From positions 13,606 through 50,370 of the forward strand of contig JAIDOW010000005.1 in NCBI GenBank assembly GCA_029063085.1: 36,765 nt of DNA. The letters run 5' to 3'. Positions 24,741 through 33,899 of this stretch are shown one piece after another. Below the pieces are notes generated by a model that was not told the DNA's origin, did not search any database, and saw nothing but the letters and a program-made list of their open reading frames with translations. Each line of letters starts with the position of its first letter. Within the stretch, counting starts at the first letter, position 1. This DNA is from Lachnospiraceae bacterium (GTDB lineage: Bacteria > Bacillota > Clostridia > Lachnospirales > Lachnospiraceae). A program made the translations under genes and the position numbers.

Positions 24741-27700
24741 CAGTACAAAATCTATGGCCGCTGGCATTTTTAAGTGTAGTACCGGTTATCATTTTACTAT
24801 ATCTGTTAAAGCAAAAGGTCAAAGACCAGTCTTTTTCCTCCATTATGCTTTGGCAGGAGATTTATAAGAATCTGGAGGCAAAGACCCCTTTTGAGAAATT
24901 AAAACAGAATATCCTTATGTATATGCAGATTCTGCTTATGCTGCTCCTTATTTTTGCCTTGATGGCTCCTACGTTAAAAAAAGGCGGCGTCTTACAGGAG
25001 AATACTGTTATCGTCATTGATAACAGTGCCAGTATGCAGTATTTATATGATGAACATGATACCAGATTAGAACATAGTATCAAGGAGGCGAAAAAGGAAA
25101 TAGACCGATTAAGCGAGAATGCTATGGTTACCCTTATTTCCGCAGGAAAAGATGCAGCAGTTGTTTATCAGGGAAGGGATAAATCCACATTAAAAAAGCG
25201 CCTGAACGGAATAGAAGCAACGATGGAGGCGGGAACTTTTGACGTGGCGGCAGGAGTTGTCAATTCCGTGATTGCAGAGCTTAACCATGTTCAGATCATA
25301 TGTTATACGGATACTTCTTTTAACAGTAATGATTGGATAAAGAACAATAAAAATGCGGCACTTATCGTGGAAAATGTATATTCCAAAGGAGAAAACTGCT
25401 CTTTGGATTATATAAACTATTCCGTGACGGAGGACGGGGTAGAAGTTCTTTGCAGAATCACTAATTATGGTGAGAGGGAGATTACGCAGGATGTCAGTCT
25501 TTATGCAGGTTCGGATATTGCGGATGTTCAGACAGTAACGGTAAAGTCAAAGGAAAGCGAAATCGTATATTTTGAAAAACAGAATGTTGCCGTAGACGGC
25601 AGTGTAGTTCTTCGCGGAGAATTAAGTGAAAAAGACAGCCTGACGGCAGATAACAGTCAGAGTATTGCGGTAACGTCAGACACAGAGAAAAAAGTACTGC
25701 TTTTGTCAGAGGGAAATGTATTTCTGGAAAAAGTACTGGCATTGGATGATAATGTAACCGTGTATAAATCAGATGATGTCAATGTACTAAATCAGGCAGT
25801 AGGTGACAACGGACAAAATGAAACGTTTGACCTCTATGTTTTTGACGGGATAGAACTGCCCGAAGATTTTGATGTCATGCAGTTCCCGGAATCTGCCGGT
25901 TTTTTATTTTTCAATTATGCAAAAGACTTCTATGATTCCGGGTATATAGTAAAAGATTCAGAGGTATCCGATACGGTTTTGTATTTTGATAAAAGCCCGG
26001 TTACCGGATATATCGAGGAATATTCCTTTGGGATTGTGAAAGCCTATACTTATGTACTTCCCGACTGGGGACACCCCTTTTTAAAAACAGGGGAAGGCGG
26101 TATTACCGGTTATTATGGGACGGATGGGAAGCATAATATCGGAGTGATTGGATTTGATATCCACAATACGGATTTTGCGTTGCAGACAGAGTTCCCGATT
26201 TTTATGTCGCAGCTTGGGGATATGCTTTTGGGAACAGGAATAGAAGAAACTGAGATTGCCAATTTTCCTGTTGGTGAGGAATCAGATGTGATACCGGTGG
26301 ACAGCGTCACGGTAAAGGGAAACGGAAATCATAAGAAAACCGGTGGCAGGGCAATCCGTAATCTGTTATTGCTGGCAGTAGTCTTATTATTGGCAGTAGA
26401 GTGGATCATATATATCAGGCAGGTAAACAGTACAAAGAAGAAACAATTTTTGGCAGTCCGTATCCTTGTACTTTGTGCGGTTATCTTAGCAATGGCAGGG
26501 GTATCTGTGTCCAGAAAACAGAAAAAGACGGAAACCATTTTTCTGGTGGATGTATCTGACAGTATGTCAGGCAATCTGGAGAAAGCAGAGCAGTATTTAA
26601 AGGATGTTGTAAAAGAGATGCCGGAAAAGAATCTTCTGGGCATTGTAGCATTTGGAAAGGATACAGCAGTCGATCAGTTTCTTTCTGATAAAAAATCATT
26701 TTCTGGATTTACAGTGAATCCTGTCATGACAGCCACCAATATCGAGAAGGCAGTTACCAATTCCTGCTCTATGTTTGATGAAGGAGTAACGAAACGTCTG
26801 GTACTGATTACGGATGGAAGTGAAAATGAGGGCAGCATGAGTCTGGCGGCAGCGGCATTAAAGGGAAGTGATGTGGAACTTCTTGCACTTACCATGGAGG
26901 ACAGTATCGGAGGAAATCATGAAGTATATGTCAGCGGGGTATCCGTGCCCAATGTGATACATGCCGGTGACCACTACAATGTTACGGTTTCCGTGACTTC
27001 CAATGTGGAAACCGATGCACTGCTTTCCCTGTATGCCGGCAGAAACACCAAGGGGCAACAGAGCATTCATTTAAATAAGGGGGAGAATCAGTTTGTTTTT
27101 GAAGATGTGGGGGAAGAGGGAGATATTGCCCGTTATAAAGCAGTGATCGAGCCGGAAGAGGATACTATCTCAATCAATAACACGTACGTGGCCTTCGCTG
27201 AGATCGAAGCCAGACCAAGGGTGCTGCTGATCGAAGGAATGGCAGGAGAGGGCAGTGAGTTTGAAAAAATTCTGGCTGCTGCTAATATAGAGTATGACAA
27301 GGTTACCCCTAAGGGAGTACCGGTCACTTTGTCGGGGCTTAATCAGTATAAGGCAGTTATCACCTTAAACGTGCATTATGAAGATTTACGGGCAGGTTTT
27401 ACAAAGATACTGGAACCCTATGTAAAGGATTTTGCCGGAGGTTATATCTGTATCGGGGGTGAGAATAGTTTTGCACTGGGAAATTACCGGAATACGGTAT
27501 TGGAAGAAATTCTTCCGGTCAACATGGATTTACAGGGCGAAAAAGAAATACCGAAGATGGCGATGGCAATGGCGATTGACCAGTCCGGAAGTATGACATC
27601 TCCTTCAGAGGAAAATACTTCCGTAACAGGGCTGGATCTGGCAAAGCAGGCGGCACTTTCCGGCGTATCAGAGTTAAGAAGCAGTGATGAGATAGGCATA

Positions 27701-29203
27701 CTGGCATTTGATGATACCTATCATTGGATTGTTCCAGTACAGGAAGCCTCTGATATAGAACAGATTAAGGATGATATCAGTTCTATCGGATATGGTGGCG
27801 GCACCAGCATTTATCCAGCATTACAGCAGGCATATGAACAGATTTTAAAGAGCAGTGCAAAGATCAAGCATATTATACTGCTGACGGACGGTCAGGATGG
27901 ATTTAATCAGTACGATGGGCTTTTAAAACAGATTAATGAGGCGGGTATTACCGTATCCACGGTTGCTGTAGGCAGTGATTCGGATCAGGCAACGCTTCGA
28001 TATATAGCTGAAACATGCGGGGGAAGGTTTTACTATACGGATGTGAATAATTCAATTCCGAGGATTTTTGCCCAGGAAGTTTACCTGTCCACTAAGACAT
28101 ATCTGATCAATGAGGAGTTTTATCCGTCTGTTACAAGCAACCATGAAATACTGGAAGGTGTTATGGATGAAGGGTGTCCGGCACTCCTTGGTTATGTGGC
28201 GGCAACGCTGAAACAGACAGCCGATGTTATTTTGGAGTCAGACAGGGAGGATCCGGTGCTCAGTACATGGCAGTGCGGTCTGGGAAGGACCGTGGCATGG
28301 AACAGTGACGGGAATAACGAATGGACGGCACAGTATGCCGGCTGGGATAATTATCCGATGCTGTGGTCTAATATCATTCACTATGTCATTTCGGATTCGG
28401 AACTGGGGGAGGATAACCTTGAGGTGGTAAAAGAAGGGAACACTGCATCCATTACCTATGAAACAAAGGATTATGATAAGGATACAAAGGTAACGGCAGT
28501 GGTGACGGATGAAAACGGAACTGCAAAAGAAGTGTCTTTGGACGCTGTAAAACCGGGTGTATTTGAGACGGAACTGGATATGGCGGAAATTGGTGTTTAC
28601 AATGTAAGTGTAAGAAAACTGTCAGGGGAAGAGGTCGTAAAAAATTATAATACAGCATATGCAAACCAGTATTCGGCAGAATATCAGTTTGCTGATACGG
28701 ATGCAGATTTTGCATCCTTTGTGAAGCAGGCCGGAGGCAGGGAGATATCTTTTAATGATAATATCTGGAAGGGGAATCCTAATACAGTAAAGGCAAGGAT
28801 ATCCCTTACCGTTCCGCTGCTGGTCTTTGCAATTTTGATGTTTCTGTTTGATATCATAATCAGAAGATTTTCCATAGATTTACTGGTATATGTGAGAAGA
28901 GGAGAAAATGCAGTCAGAACACAGTTGAAGGGATATACAGAAAAAAGAAAGCGTACATTTGTGCAGACTGAACATGTAGGAGATCATGAGGAAGCAGGTC
29001 TTACAACGCAAAAAGAGCAGGTGGCTTTGCAGTCTCAGGATGTAGAATCAGAGGGTAAGCGTGAAAGTAAAAAGATACTGAAAAAAACAGGGGATATGTT
29101 ACAGCAAAAGGAACAAAAACAGGAAGAAAGAGAGCCAGCTCCGGTAGATTCCGATAAGCTTGATATGAACCAATTACTTAAAAAGAAACGGGAGAGAGAG
29201 TAA
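24737..29203 (+). CDS. Giant triple-vWA membrane protein (BatA N-terminal / GATase-like)
   Basis: This 1488-residue protein has a BatA-type N terminus (LWPLAFLSVVPVIILLYLL and a second TM near 58-78), then vWA-1 with MIDAS DNSAS (Asp95). Residues ~220-530 are beta-rich and probably external. Two more TM segments (~540-590) precede vWA-2 with DVSDS (Asp605) and LITDGSEN. Residues ~820-935 match the glutamine-amidotransferase-like domain with IGGENSFALGNY, next to vWA-3 with DQSGS (Asp948), GGTS and LLTDGQD. A last TM lies at ~1358-1376, ahead of a charged cytosolic tail of ~110 residues. It looks like a fusion of two vWA proteins separately encoded elsewhere. MIDAS sites bind metal and partner proteins, so it is the likely MoxR client. 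Confidence 0.88.
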   Translation: MTVQNLWPLAFLSVVPVIILLYLLKQKVKDQSFSSIMLWQEIYKNLEAKTPFEKLKQNILMYMQILLMLLLIFALMAPTLKKGGVLQENTVIVIDNSASMQYLYDEHDTRLEHSIKEAKKEIDRLSENAMVTLISAGKDAAVVYQGRDKSTLKKRLNGIEATMEAGTFDVAAGVVNSVIAELNHVQIICYTDTSFNSNDWIKNNKNAALIVENVYSKGENCSLDYINYSVTEDGVEVLCRITNYGEREITQDVSLYAGSDIADVQTVTVKSKESEIVYFEKQNVAVDGSVVLRGELSEKDSLTADNSQSIAVTSDTEKKVLLLSEGNVFLEKVLALDDNVTVYKSDDVNVLNQAVGDNGQNETFDLYVFDGIELPEDFDVMQFPESAGFLFFNYAKDFYDSGYIVKDSEVSDTVLYFDKSPVTGYIEEYSFGIVKAYTYVLPDWGHPFLKTGEGGITGYYGTDGKHNIGVIGFDIHNTDFALQTEFPIFMSQLGDMLLGTGIEETEIANFPVGEESDVIPVDSVTVKGNGNHKKTGGRAIRNLLLLAVVLLLAVEWIIYIRQVNSTKKKQFLAVRILVLCAVILAMAGVSVSRKQKKTETIFLVDVSDSMSGNLEKAEQYLKDVVKEMPEKNLLGIVAFGKDTAVDQFLSDKKSFSGFTVNPVMTATNIEKAVTNSCSMFDEGVTKRLVLITDGSENEGSMSLAAAALKGSDVELLALTMEDSIGGNHEVYVSGVSVPNVIHAGDHYNVTVSVTSNVETDALLSLYAGRNTKGQQSIHLNKGENQFVFEDVGEEGDIARYKAVIEPEEDTISINNTYVAFAEIEARPRVLLIEGMAGEGSEFEKILAAANIEYDKVTPKGVPVTLSGLNQYKAVITLNVHYEDLRAGFTKILEPYVKDFAGGYICIGGENSFALGNYRNTVLEEILPVNMDLQGEKEIPKMAMAMAIDQSGSMTSPSEENTSVTGLDLAKQAALSGVSELRSSDEIGILAFDDTYHWIVPVQEASDIEQIKDDISSIGYGGGTSIYPALQQAYEQILKSSAKIKHIILLTDGQDGFNQYDGLLKQINEAGITVSTVAVGSDSDQATLRYIAETCGGRFYYTDVNNSIPRIFAQEVYLSTKTYLINEEFYPSVTSNHEILEGVMDEGCPALLGYVAATLKQTADVILESDREDPVLSTWQCGLGRTVAWNSDGNNEWTAQYAGWDNYPMLWSNIIHYVISDSELGEDNLEVVKEGNTASITYETKDYDKDTKVTAVVTDENGTAKEVSLDAVKPGVFETELDMAEIGVYNVSVRKLSGEEVVKNYNTAYANQYSAEYQFADTDADFASFVKQAGGREISFNDNIWKGNPNTVKARISLTVPLLVFAILMFLFDIIIRRFSIDLLVYVRRGENAVRTQLKGYTEKRKRTFVQTEHVGDHEEAGLTTQKEQVALQSQDVESEGKRESKKILKKTGDMLQQKEQKQEEREPAPVDSDKLDMNQLLKKKRERE

Positions 29204-29217
29204 ATATTGTGGGAAAC

Positions 29218-29246
29218 TTGTGTTTAGATGCTATATATAGTATAAT
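29218..29246 (+). promoter_or_regulatory. Promoter of the GGDEF gene
   Basis: TTGTGT at 29218-29223, a 17-base spacer and TATAAT at 29241-29246. No terminator separates it from the upstream operon, so read-through is also possible. Confidence 0.65.
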
Positions 29247-29293
29247 GCGTTTATAGTATAGCTTGAAAAGACAGATTTTGAAGAGGAGAAGAA

Positions 29294-30418
29294 ATGACAT
29301 CATTTTATCATAGAGTAAGGCAGGTTTTTAACGGTACAAGTGCCATCAATGCTAAGATCAAGTATATAATAATGGGAATCAGTATTGCACTCATTCATTT
29401 CTTTTTTACCATTGCTTTCTATTTTTTTCATGTTACCCTGCTGTTTTATTATAACATGGCGATCACCGTATTTTATTCTTATCTGAGTGCCGTGGTGGTA
29501 AAAAAGGAGCGTTATGAGTCTATTTTTATATTAGCATTTGTAGAGATTTTGTTTCACTCCTCTATGGCGTCTATATTACTTGGATGGAACTGGGGATTTA
29601 TGATTTATACAATGGCGTTGATTCCGGTAAGCTTCTATCTTACCTATACCCTTCCGTATTTTAAGGGGAGCGTTTTTGCACCGATTACGGCATCTGCTAT
29701 TGTCTGTATCTGTTACATTGCAATTAGAGCAGTTACCAATAATATTTTACCGGTATATGGCGGCGGCCGGCCACAAGGACTTAGTACATTTTTTTACTAT
29801 TTTAATACCATGGTGGCATTGGGGATGCAGATTTTTTGTTCCATACTGTTTGCTCTGGAAATTCGGCATATGAAGCGGCAGTTAGAAGAGGAAAATCGTA
29901 CACTGGGTGAGATTGCGAGTCATGATCCGCTGACGCATTTATTAAATCGTAGGAGTATGAATACATATTTAAAGAGTGCATTGGAAAACGGTGTCGGACG
30001 GGGGCAGCCGTTTTGTCTCATTTTGGCAGATATCGATAACTTTAAGAACGTGAATGATACCTATGGGCATGATTGCGGAGACGAGGTGTTGATTGCCGTG
30101 GCAGAAGTGATATCCGGAAATGTGCGTGAAGAGGACCATGTCTGCCGTTGGGGCGGAGAAGAGATATTAATTCTGTTACAGGCAGATCTGGAGACAGCAG
30201 TTCAGGCTGCAAACCGTATTCGAAGGGAAATTGCCGGTACTATTGTAAAATATAAGGAAAAAGAGGTCAGTGTCACTATAACAATGGGAATTTCCAGGTA
30301 TATGCAGGGAGAGACGATTCGTTCCATGATGGATGAGGCAGACCGGAATCTGTATTATGGTAAAAAACATGGGAAAAACCAGGTAGTCACTTCGGACAGT
30401 AATTCTGATGCTGAGTGA
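29294..30418 (+). CDS. Membrane diguanylate cyclase (GGDEF domain)
   Basis: GGDEF enzymes make c-di-GMP from two GTP. Residues ~20-190 contain about six hydrophobic segments, forming a compact membrane sensor. A short coiled linker follows (EIRHMKRQLEEENRTLGEIASHDPLTHLLNRRSM), then the cyclase: LADIDNFKNVNDTYGHDCGDEVL and the active-site loop RWGGEEI (Gly287-Glu290), with Ile in place of the usual Phe. RxxD at 278-281, five residues before GGEE, is a product-inhibition site. The enzyme should be active and feedback-inhibited. An EAL phosphodiesterase lies at 3.1 kb. Confidence 0.93.
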   Translation: MTSFYHRVRQVFNGTSAINAKIKYIIMGISIALIHFFFTIAFYFFHVTLLFYYNMAITVFYSYLSAVVVKKERYESIFILAFVEILFHSSMASILLGWNWGFMIYTMALIPVSFYLTYTLPYFKGSVFAPITASAIVCICYIAIRAVTNNILPVYGGGRPQGLSTFFYYFNTMVALGMQIFCSILFALEIRHMKRQLEEENRTLGEIASHDPLTHLLNRRSMNTYLKSALENGVGRGQPFCLILADIDNFKNVNDTYGHDCGDEVLIAVAEVISGNVREEDHVCRWGGEEILILLQADLETAVQAANRIRREIAGTIVKYKEKEVSVTITMGISRYMQGETIRSMMDEADRNLYYGKKHGKNQVVTSDSNSDAE

Positions 30419-30461
30419 AACGGCATATGCCATAAAATAGACAGAGAGAGGAATTAAAGCT

Positions 30462-31124
30462 ATGAAACGGAATATTGACATATCAGAGGTGTCGGATGGA
30501 AAACGCTATGGTATCCATGATATGGTAAGAGCGGGATGTGATGATTGCAGGGGATGTTCCGCTTGTTGCCGGGGAATGGGAAATTCTATCATATTGGATC
30601 CTTATGATGTTTATCGTCTGACTACCGGATTGAATTGCAGATTTGAGGATTTATTGACAGATAAATTGGATTTAAATGTTGTAGACGGCATTATTCTTCC
30701 CAATTTGAAAATGTCAGGGGAAGATTTTAGCTGTGTATTTTTAAATACAGAGGGAAGATGCAGCATTCATACATTGCGTCCCGGAATCTGCCGTATTTTT
30801 CCGTTGGGACGTATTTATGAGAATGGTTCCTTTCAGTATTTTTTGCAAGTGCATGAGTGTAAAAAACCAAACCGGACCAAAGTAAAGGTTAAAAAATGGA
30901 TTGACACACCGGATATTGTTAAAAATGAGAATTTTATTAACCAGTGGCATTATTTTCTAAAGGAAATCAGTGAAAAGCTTCCAGCTTTATCTGAGGAGAG
31001 AGTAAAGCAGATTAATATGTATATACTGAATGTGTTCTTTATAACACTATACGAGGGAAAAAGAGATTTTTATGAACAGTTTGGAGAGAGAATGCAATCG
31101 GCACAAAGAGAACTTCTTCTATAG
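30462..31124 (+). CDS. YkgJ-like CxxCxxCC cluster protein
   Basis: This 220-residue protein has C26-x2-C29-x2-C32-x2-C35-C36 near the N terminus, followed by CVFLNTEGRCSIHTLRPGICRIFPLG. These are the paired cysteine segments of the YkgJ (CxxCxxCC) family, predicted zinc- or iron-binding proteins of unclear role. The extra N-terminal CDDC adds one cysteine pair. The C-terminal ~90 residues are helical and not recognised. AGAGAGG precedes the ATG. It lies 43 bases after the diguanylate cyclase gene and may be cotranscribed. Confidence 0.88.
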   Translation: MKRNIDISEVSDGKRYGIHDMVRAGCDDCRGCSACCRGMGNSIILDPYDVYRLTTGLNCRFEDLLTDKLDLNVVDGIILPNLKMSGEDFSCVFLNTEGRCSIHTLRPGICRIFPLGRIYENGSFQYFLQVHECKKPNRTKVKVKKWIDTPDIVKNENFINQWHYFLKEISEKLPALSEERVKQINMYILNVFFITLYEGKRDFYEQFGERMQSAQRELLL

Positions 31125-31218
31125 CCGGACTGTATAGATTTTAGGGGAAAAGGGAATGATAAAACAGGACTTGAGCCGGCATTTTATAGAATGAATTTAA
31201 AAGGAGGAAGATATTTTT

Positions 31219-32208
31219 ATGAAAATTCTATTTTATGATGCAACTCCATATGATAAAGAATCTTTTGACAAAGAATTAAGCAAATATCAGGGAATTGAGA
31301 TTACTTATCAGGAAATTGATATTTCTTTAAAAACGGTTTCCCTTGCAAAGGGATATGATGCCATCTGTGCATTTGTCAATTCGGATCTGAGTGCACCGGT
31401 TATTGACAAGCTGAATGAAATGGGAATTAAACTGATTTTACTCCGCTGTGCAGGATTTAACAATGTTGCTCTTGATAAAACGGCAGAATATGGCATGACG
31501 ATCTTACGTGTACCGGGATACTCGCCGGAGGCTGTGGCGGAACATGCCATGACGCTGGCACTTGCGGTAAACCGGCATTTACACAAAAGTTATATAAAGG
31601 TAAGAGAGAATAATTTCAGTCTGGTGGGCCTTACTGGAATCAATTTTTACCAGAAGACCGCAGGTATCATCGGAACCGGAAAGATTGGTGCAGCGATGTG
31701 CAGGCTTTGTAAAGGTTTTGGTATGCGGGTGATAGCCTATGATATGTATCCGAACAAGAGTCTTGATTTTGTGGAATATATGCCGTTAGATGAGGTGCTA
31801 AGGGAAAGCGATTTAATTTCACTGCATTGTCCATTAACGGAGGAAACCCATCATTTGATCAACAAAGATACCATTGAAGAGATGAAAGATAATGTGATAT
31901 TAGTCAACACTTCCAGAGGAGCCTTAGTGAAGACAGAGGATTTGATTCAGGGAATCCGGAGCAGGAAGTTTTTCGGAGTAGGTCTGGATGTATATGAGGA
32001 GGAAGGCAGTAACGTGTTTGAAAACCGTGAAGATGAACTGCTGGAACATTCCGTAACTGCAAGATTGTTGTCGTTTCCTAATGTAATTGTAACCTCTCAC
32101 CAAGGTTTCCTGACATATGAAGCCTTGTCGGCAATCAGCCAGGTGACCCTTCAAAATGCATTGGATTATGAGAATGGTAACATTGAAAAAGGAAACCTTG
32201 TGAAATAA
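31219..32208 (+). CDS. ldhA: D-lactate dehydrogenase (D-2-hydroxyacid dehydrogenase)
   Basis: This NAD-dependent enzyme reduces pyruvate to D-lactate in the cytosol during fermentation. The 329 residues equal the length of E. coli LdhA and share its signature segments: LRCAGFNNV, GYSPEAVAEHA, FSLVGLTG, the Rossmann GTGKIGAAM, SLHCPLTEETHHLI, NTSRGALV (catalytic Arg), LDVYEEE (Glu) and SHQGFLTYEAL (His). AAAAGGAGGAAG is a strong ribosome site. It stands alone and ends at a bidirectional terminator. Related D-2-hydroxyacid dehydrogenases are possible, but the match to LdhA is close. Confidence 0.93.
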   Translation: MKILFYDATPYDKESFDKELSKYQGIEITYQEIDISLKTVSLAKGYDAICAFVNSDLSAPVIDKLNEMGIKLILLRCAGFNNVALDKTAEYGMTILRVPGYSPEAVAEHAMTLALAVNRHLHKSYIKVRENNFSLVGLTGINFYQKTAGIIGTGKIGAAMCRLCKGFGMRVIAYDMYPNKSLDFVEYMPLDEVLRESDLISLHCPLTEETHHLINKDTIEEMKDNVILVNTSRGALVKTEDLIQGIRSRKFFGVGLDVYEEEGSNVFENREDELLEHSVTARLLSFPNVIVTSHQGFLTYEALSAISQVTLQNALDYENGNIEKGNLVK

Positions 32209-32212
32209 CAAA

Positions 32213-32255
32213 AAACCTCCAAACTGATATTACATCGGTTTGGAGATTTTTTATT
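32213..32255. terminator. Bidirectional terminator between ldhA and the lipoprotein gene
   Basis: CTCCAAACTGAT (32217-32228) pairs with ATCGGTTTGGAG (32234-32245) with a single mismatch. A run of As precedes and a run of Ts follows, so it works on both strands and serves the two convergent genes. Confidence 0.9.
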
Positions 32256-32273
32256 ATCCTGGTGTAGCACCTG

Positions 32274-32837
32274 TTATCTGCTTTTGGTTGTACTCATGTT
32301 GGAAGCACCCTTGTTGCTTGAAGTAGCATTATTATTTCCGGTATTGTTTGAATTACCGGAGGTCTTGTTTCCGGGATATTCTTCAATACTGTTATTGCTT
32401 CCTTTTTTGTAGATGGTGCCAGATGTTGCGTCTACATAGAATTCTCCGAATAATTCACCCTGATCATTTTTGCTGGTATCGTAAAGATTAAAGTGGTATC
32501 CCTTGGAGCCTTCCTGATAATCGTTTAGTTCTTTATCTTCATCACGGATTTCAAATTTTGAATCTGCATGATAGGATCCCATTGTATCCATAAAATAATC
32601 ATGGGCATCATTGTAGTTGTCGAATCCACCATTTCCTACCAGATCATCAACAGCATCTCCGACTCCGTTTGCCAAATCGTCGGCAGCATCTCCCACATCA
32701 TCAGCTACATCTTCTGCAACACCATTGTCGTTGTTGCCGCTGGTAGAAGCGTTATCCTTATTCCCGCAGCCGGTCAGGATAAAGCAGAATACACAGGCAG
32801 TTGCAGCAAGACGAAGACAATTTTTAAATTTTTTCAT
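32274..32837 (-). CDS. Putative lipoprotein with repeated acidic helix
   Basis: This 187-residue protein has a lipoprotein signal with lipobox LTGC (Cys near residue 24). A short repetitive acidic/hydrophobic region follows (DVADDVGDAADDLANGVGDAVDDLVGN), in which V/A-x-D-D-x-x-G/N units recur. A middle part (~90-140) is beta-like (GYHFNLYDTSKNDQGELFGEFYVDATSGTIYKK), and the end is Asn/Ser/Thr-rich. The tail may be flexible. AAGGAG precedes the ATG on the minus strand. The function is unknown. Confidence 0.78.
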   Translation of the reverse strand: MKKFKNCLRLAATACVFCFILTGCGNKDNASTSGNNDNGVAEDVADDVGDAADDLANGVGDAVDDLVGNGGFDNYNDAHDYFMDTMGSYHADSKFEIRDEDKELNDYQEGSKGYHFNLYDTSKNDQGELFGEFYVDATSGTIYKKGSNNSIEEYPGNKTSGNSNNTGNNNATSSNKGASNMSTTKSR

Positions 32838-32929
32838 AATAAATCTCCTTCTTATAGTTAAATTAGTTTTATGATTTTTATGGATAAAATCACAAACCTT
32901 TTCATTGGTATTATGTGTATTTGGGCTTT

Positions 32930-32952
32930 TTTATATTCAAAAGGAATATAAA
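32930..32952. other. Perfect hairpin upstream of the lipoprotein gene
   Basis: TTTATATTC at 32930-32938 and GAATATAAA at 32944-32952 are separated by AAAAG. On the minus strand the hairpin is followed by As rather than Ts, so it is a poor terminator for the deacetylase gene and may be regulatory or stabilise the 3' end. Confidence 0.4.
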
Positions 32953-32959
32953 GGAAAAT

Positions 32960-33745
32960 TTATTCATTTTTTAAAAATTGTTTGCCGGTATGGTCTAAGT
33001 AATAATTGGAAGTGTAGATAAGGGAAGATAATTTTACAAAGGAATATCCCTGTTCTTCTAATTTTGTTAACATAACATCGAGAGCGTCTTTCGTATAGGT
33101 TGCTCCGTTGTGTAATAAAATAATGCTGCCGTTTTCCAGGTTTTTGTGTTCACATACGGTACGTATGATAGAATCAATACCGTAATCTTTCCAGTCGAGA
33201 CTGTCCACGGACTGATTGATGGCGGAATACCCCATGGCATGGGCAACATCTACTACTTCATCATTCCAGTCACTATAAGGTGCACGAAATAAAGTCATAT
33301 CCTTTCCGATCAAGTCATATACCGTATTATGACAGCCTTGTATTTCGGCAGCCATTTCTTCTTTGGAAATCTGTGGCATATGTTTATGGGAATTGCCATG
33401 ATTGGCAACCTCATGCCCTGCCTGATCGATTGCGATAATGGCATCAGGATATTTTTCGGCCCATTCACCAGTTACAAAAAAGGCGGCGGGGGCATTGTGT
33501 TTTTTTAAAATAGCAAGAATATCCGCTAAATCTTCATTGCCCCATGCACTGTCAAATGTTAGGGCAAGAACCGGTTTTTCCGTATTGACACAATAAATCG
33601 GAAGTTCATTTGCAAAAAACGAGGAAGTAGCGATTGCATTTTTTGTTTTGACAGTATCATGAATACTATATAAAAAGACGGAAATCAGAAGGAACAGGGT
33701 GATATATTTCATATAGTTGATTTTGAGATGAGAAATCATAGACAT
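32960..33745 (-). CDS. PdaB-like polysaccharide deacetylase
   Basis: NodB-fold deacetylases remove acetyl groups from GlcNAc or MurNAc in cell wall glycans. This 261-residue protein has an N-terminal membrane anchor (ITLFLLISVFLYSI) and motifs TFDSAW (in place of TFDDGP), HGNSHKHMPQIS, RAPYSDWND and ILLHNG (in place of LLHDG). The altered first motif, with one Asp retained, resembles sporulation-type PdaB proteins (TFDISWG). Activity is therefore uncertain. The ATG at 33745 has a weak AGGT site, with an alternative ATG two codons later. It is transcribed divergently from the 360-aa gene at 33900. Confidence 0.88.
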   Translation of the reverse strand: MSMISHLKINYMKYITLFLLISVFLYSIHDTVKTKNAIATSSFFANELPIYCVNTEKPVLALTFDSAWGNEDLADILAILKKHNAPAAFFVTGEWAEKYPDAIIAIDQAGHEVANHGNSHKHMPQISKEEMAAEIQGCHNTVYDLIGKDMTLFRAPYSDWNDEVVDVAHAMGYSAINQSVDSLDWKDYGIDSIIRTVCEHKNLENGSIILLHNGATYTKDALDVMLTKLEEQGYSFVKLSSLIYTSNYYLDHTGKQFLKNE

Positions 33746-33899
33746 ACCTGTAGATTTATGTTTTTTAAATGTATGACATAAGATGATAAGATAGAACCTG
33801 ATAAAAACATATTTTTAATGAAAAATAAGGAGAATTGTAGTAAAATAAATATAAAGACCTATGGGGCAGAATCGGTGCAGGGAATAGAAGGTGATTGGA

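Noticed and set aside
32860-32890. AT-rich imperfect palindrome upstream of the lipoprotein gene as terminator of the deacetylase
   Set aside because: The hairpin is weak and no T-run follows on the minus strand.
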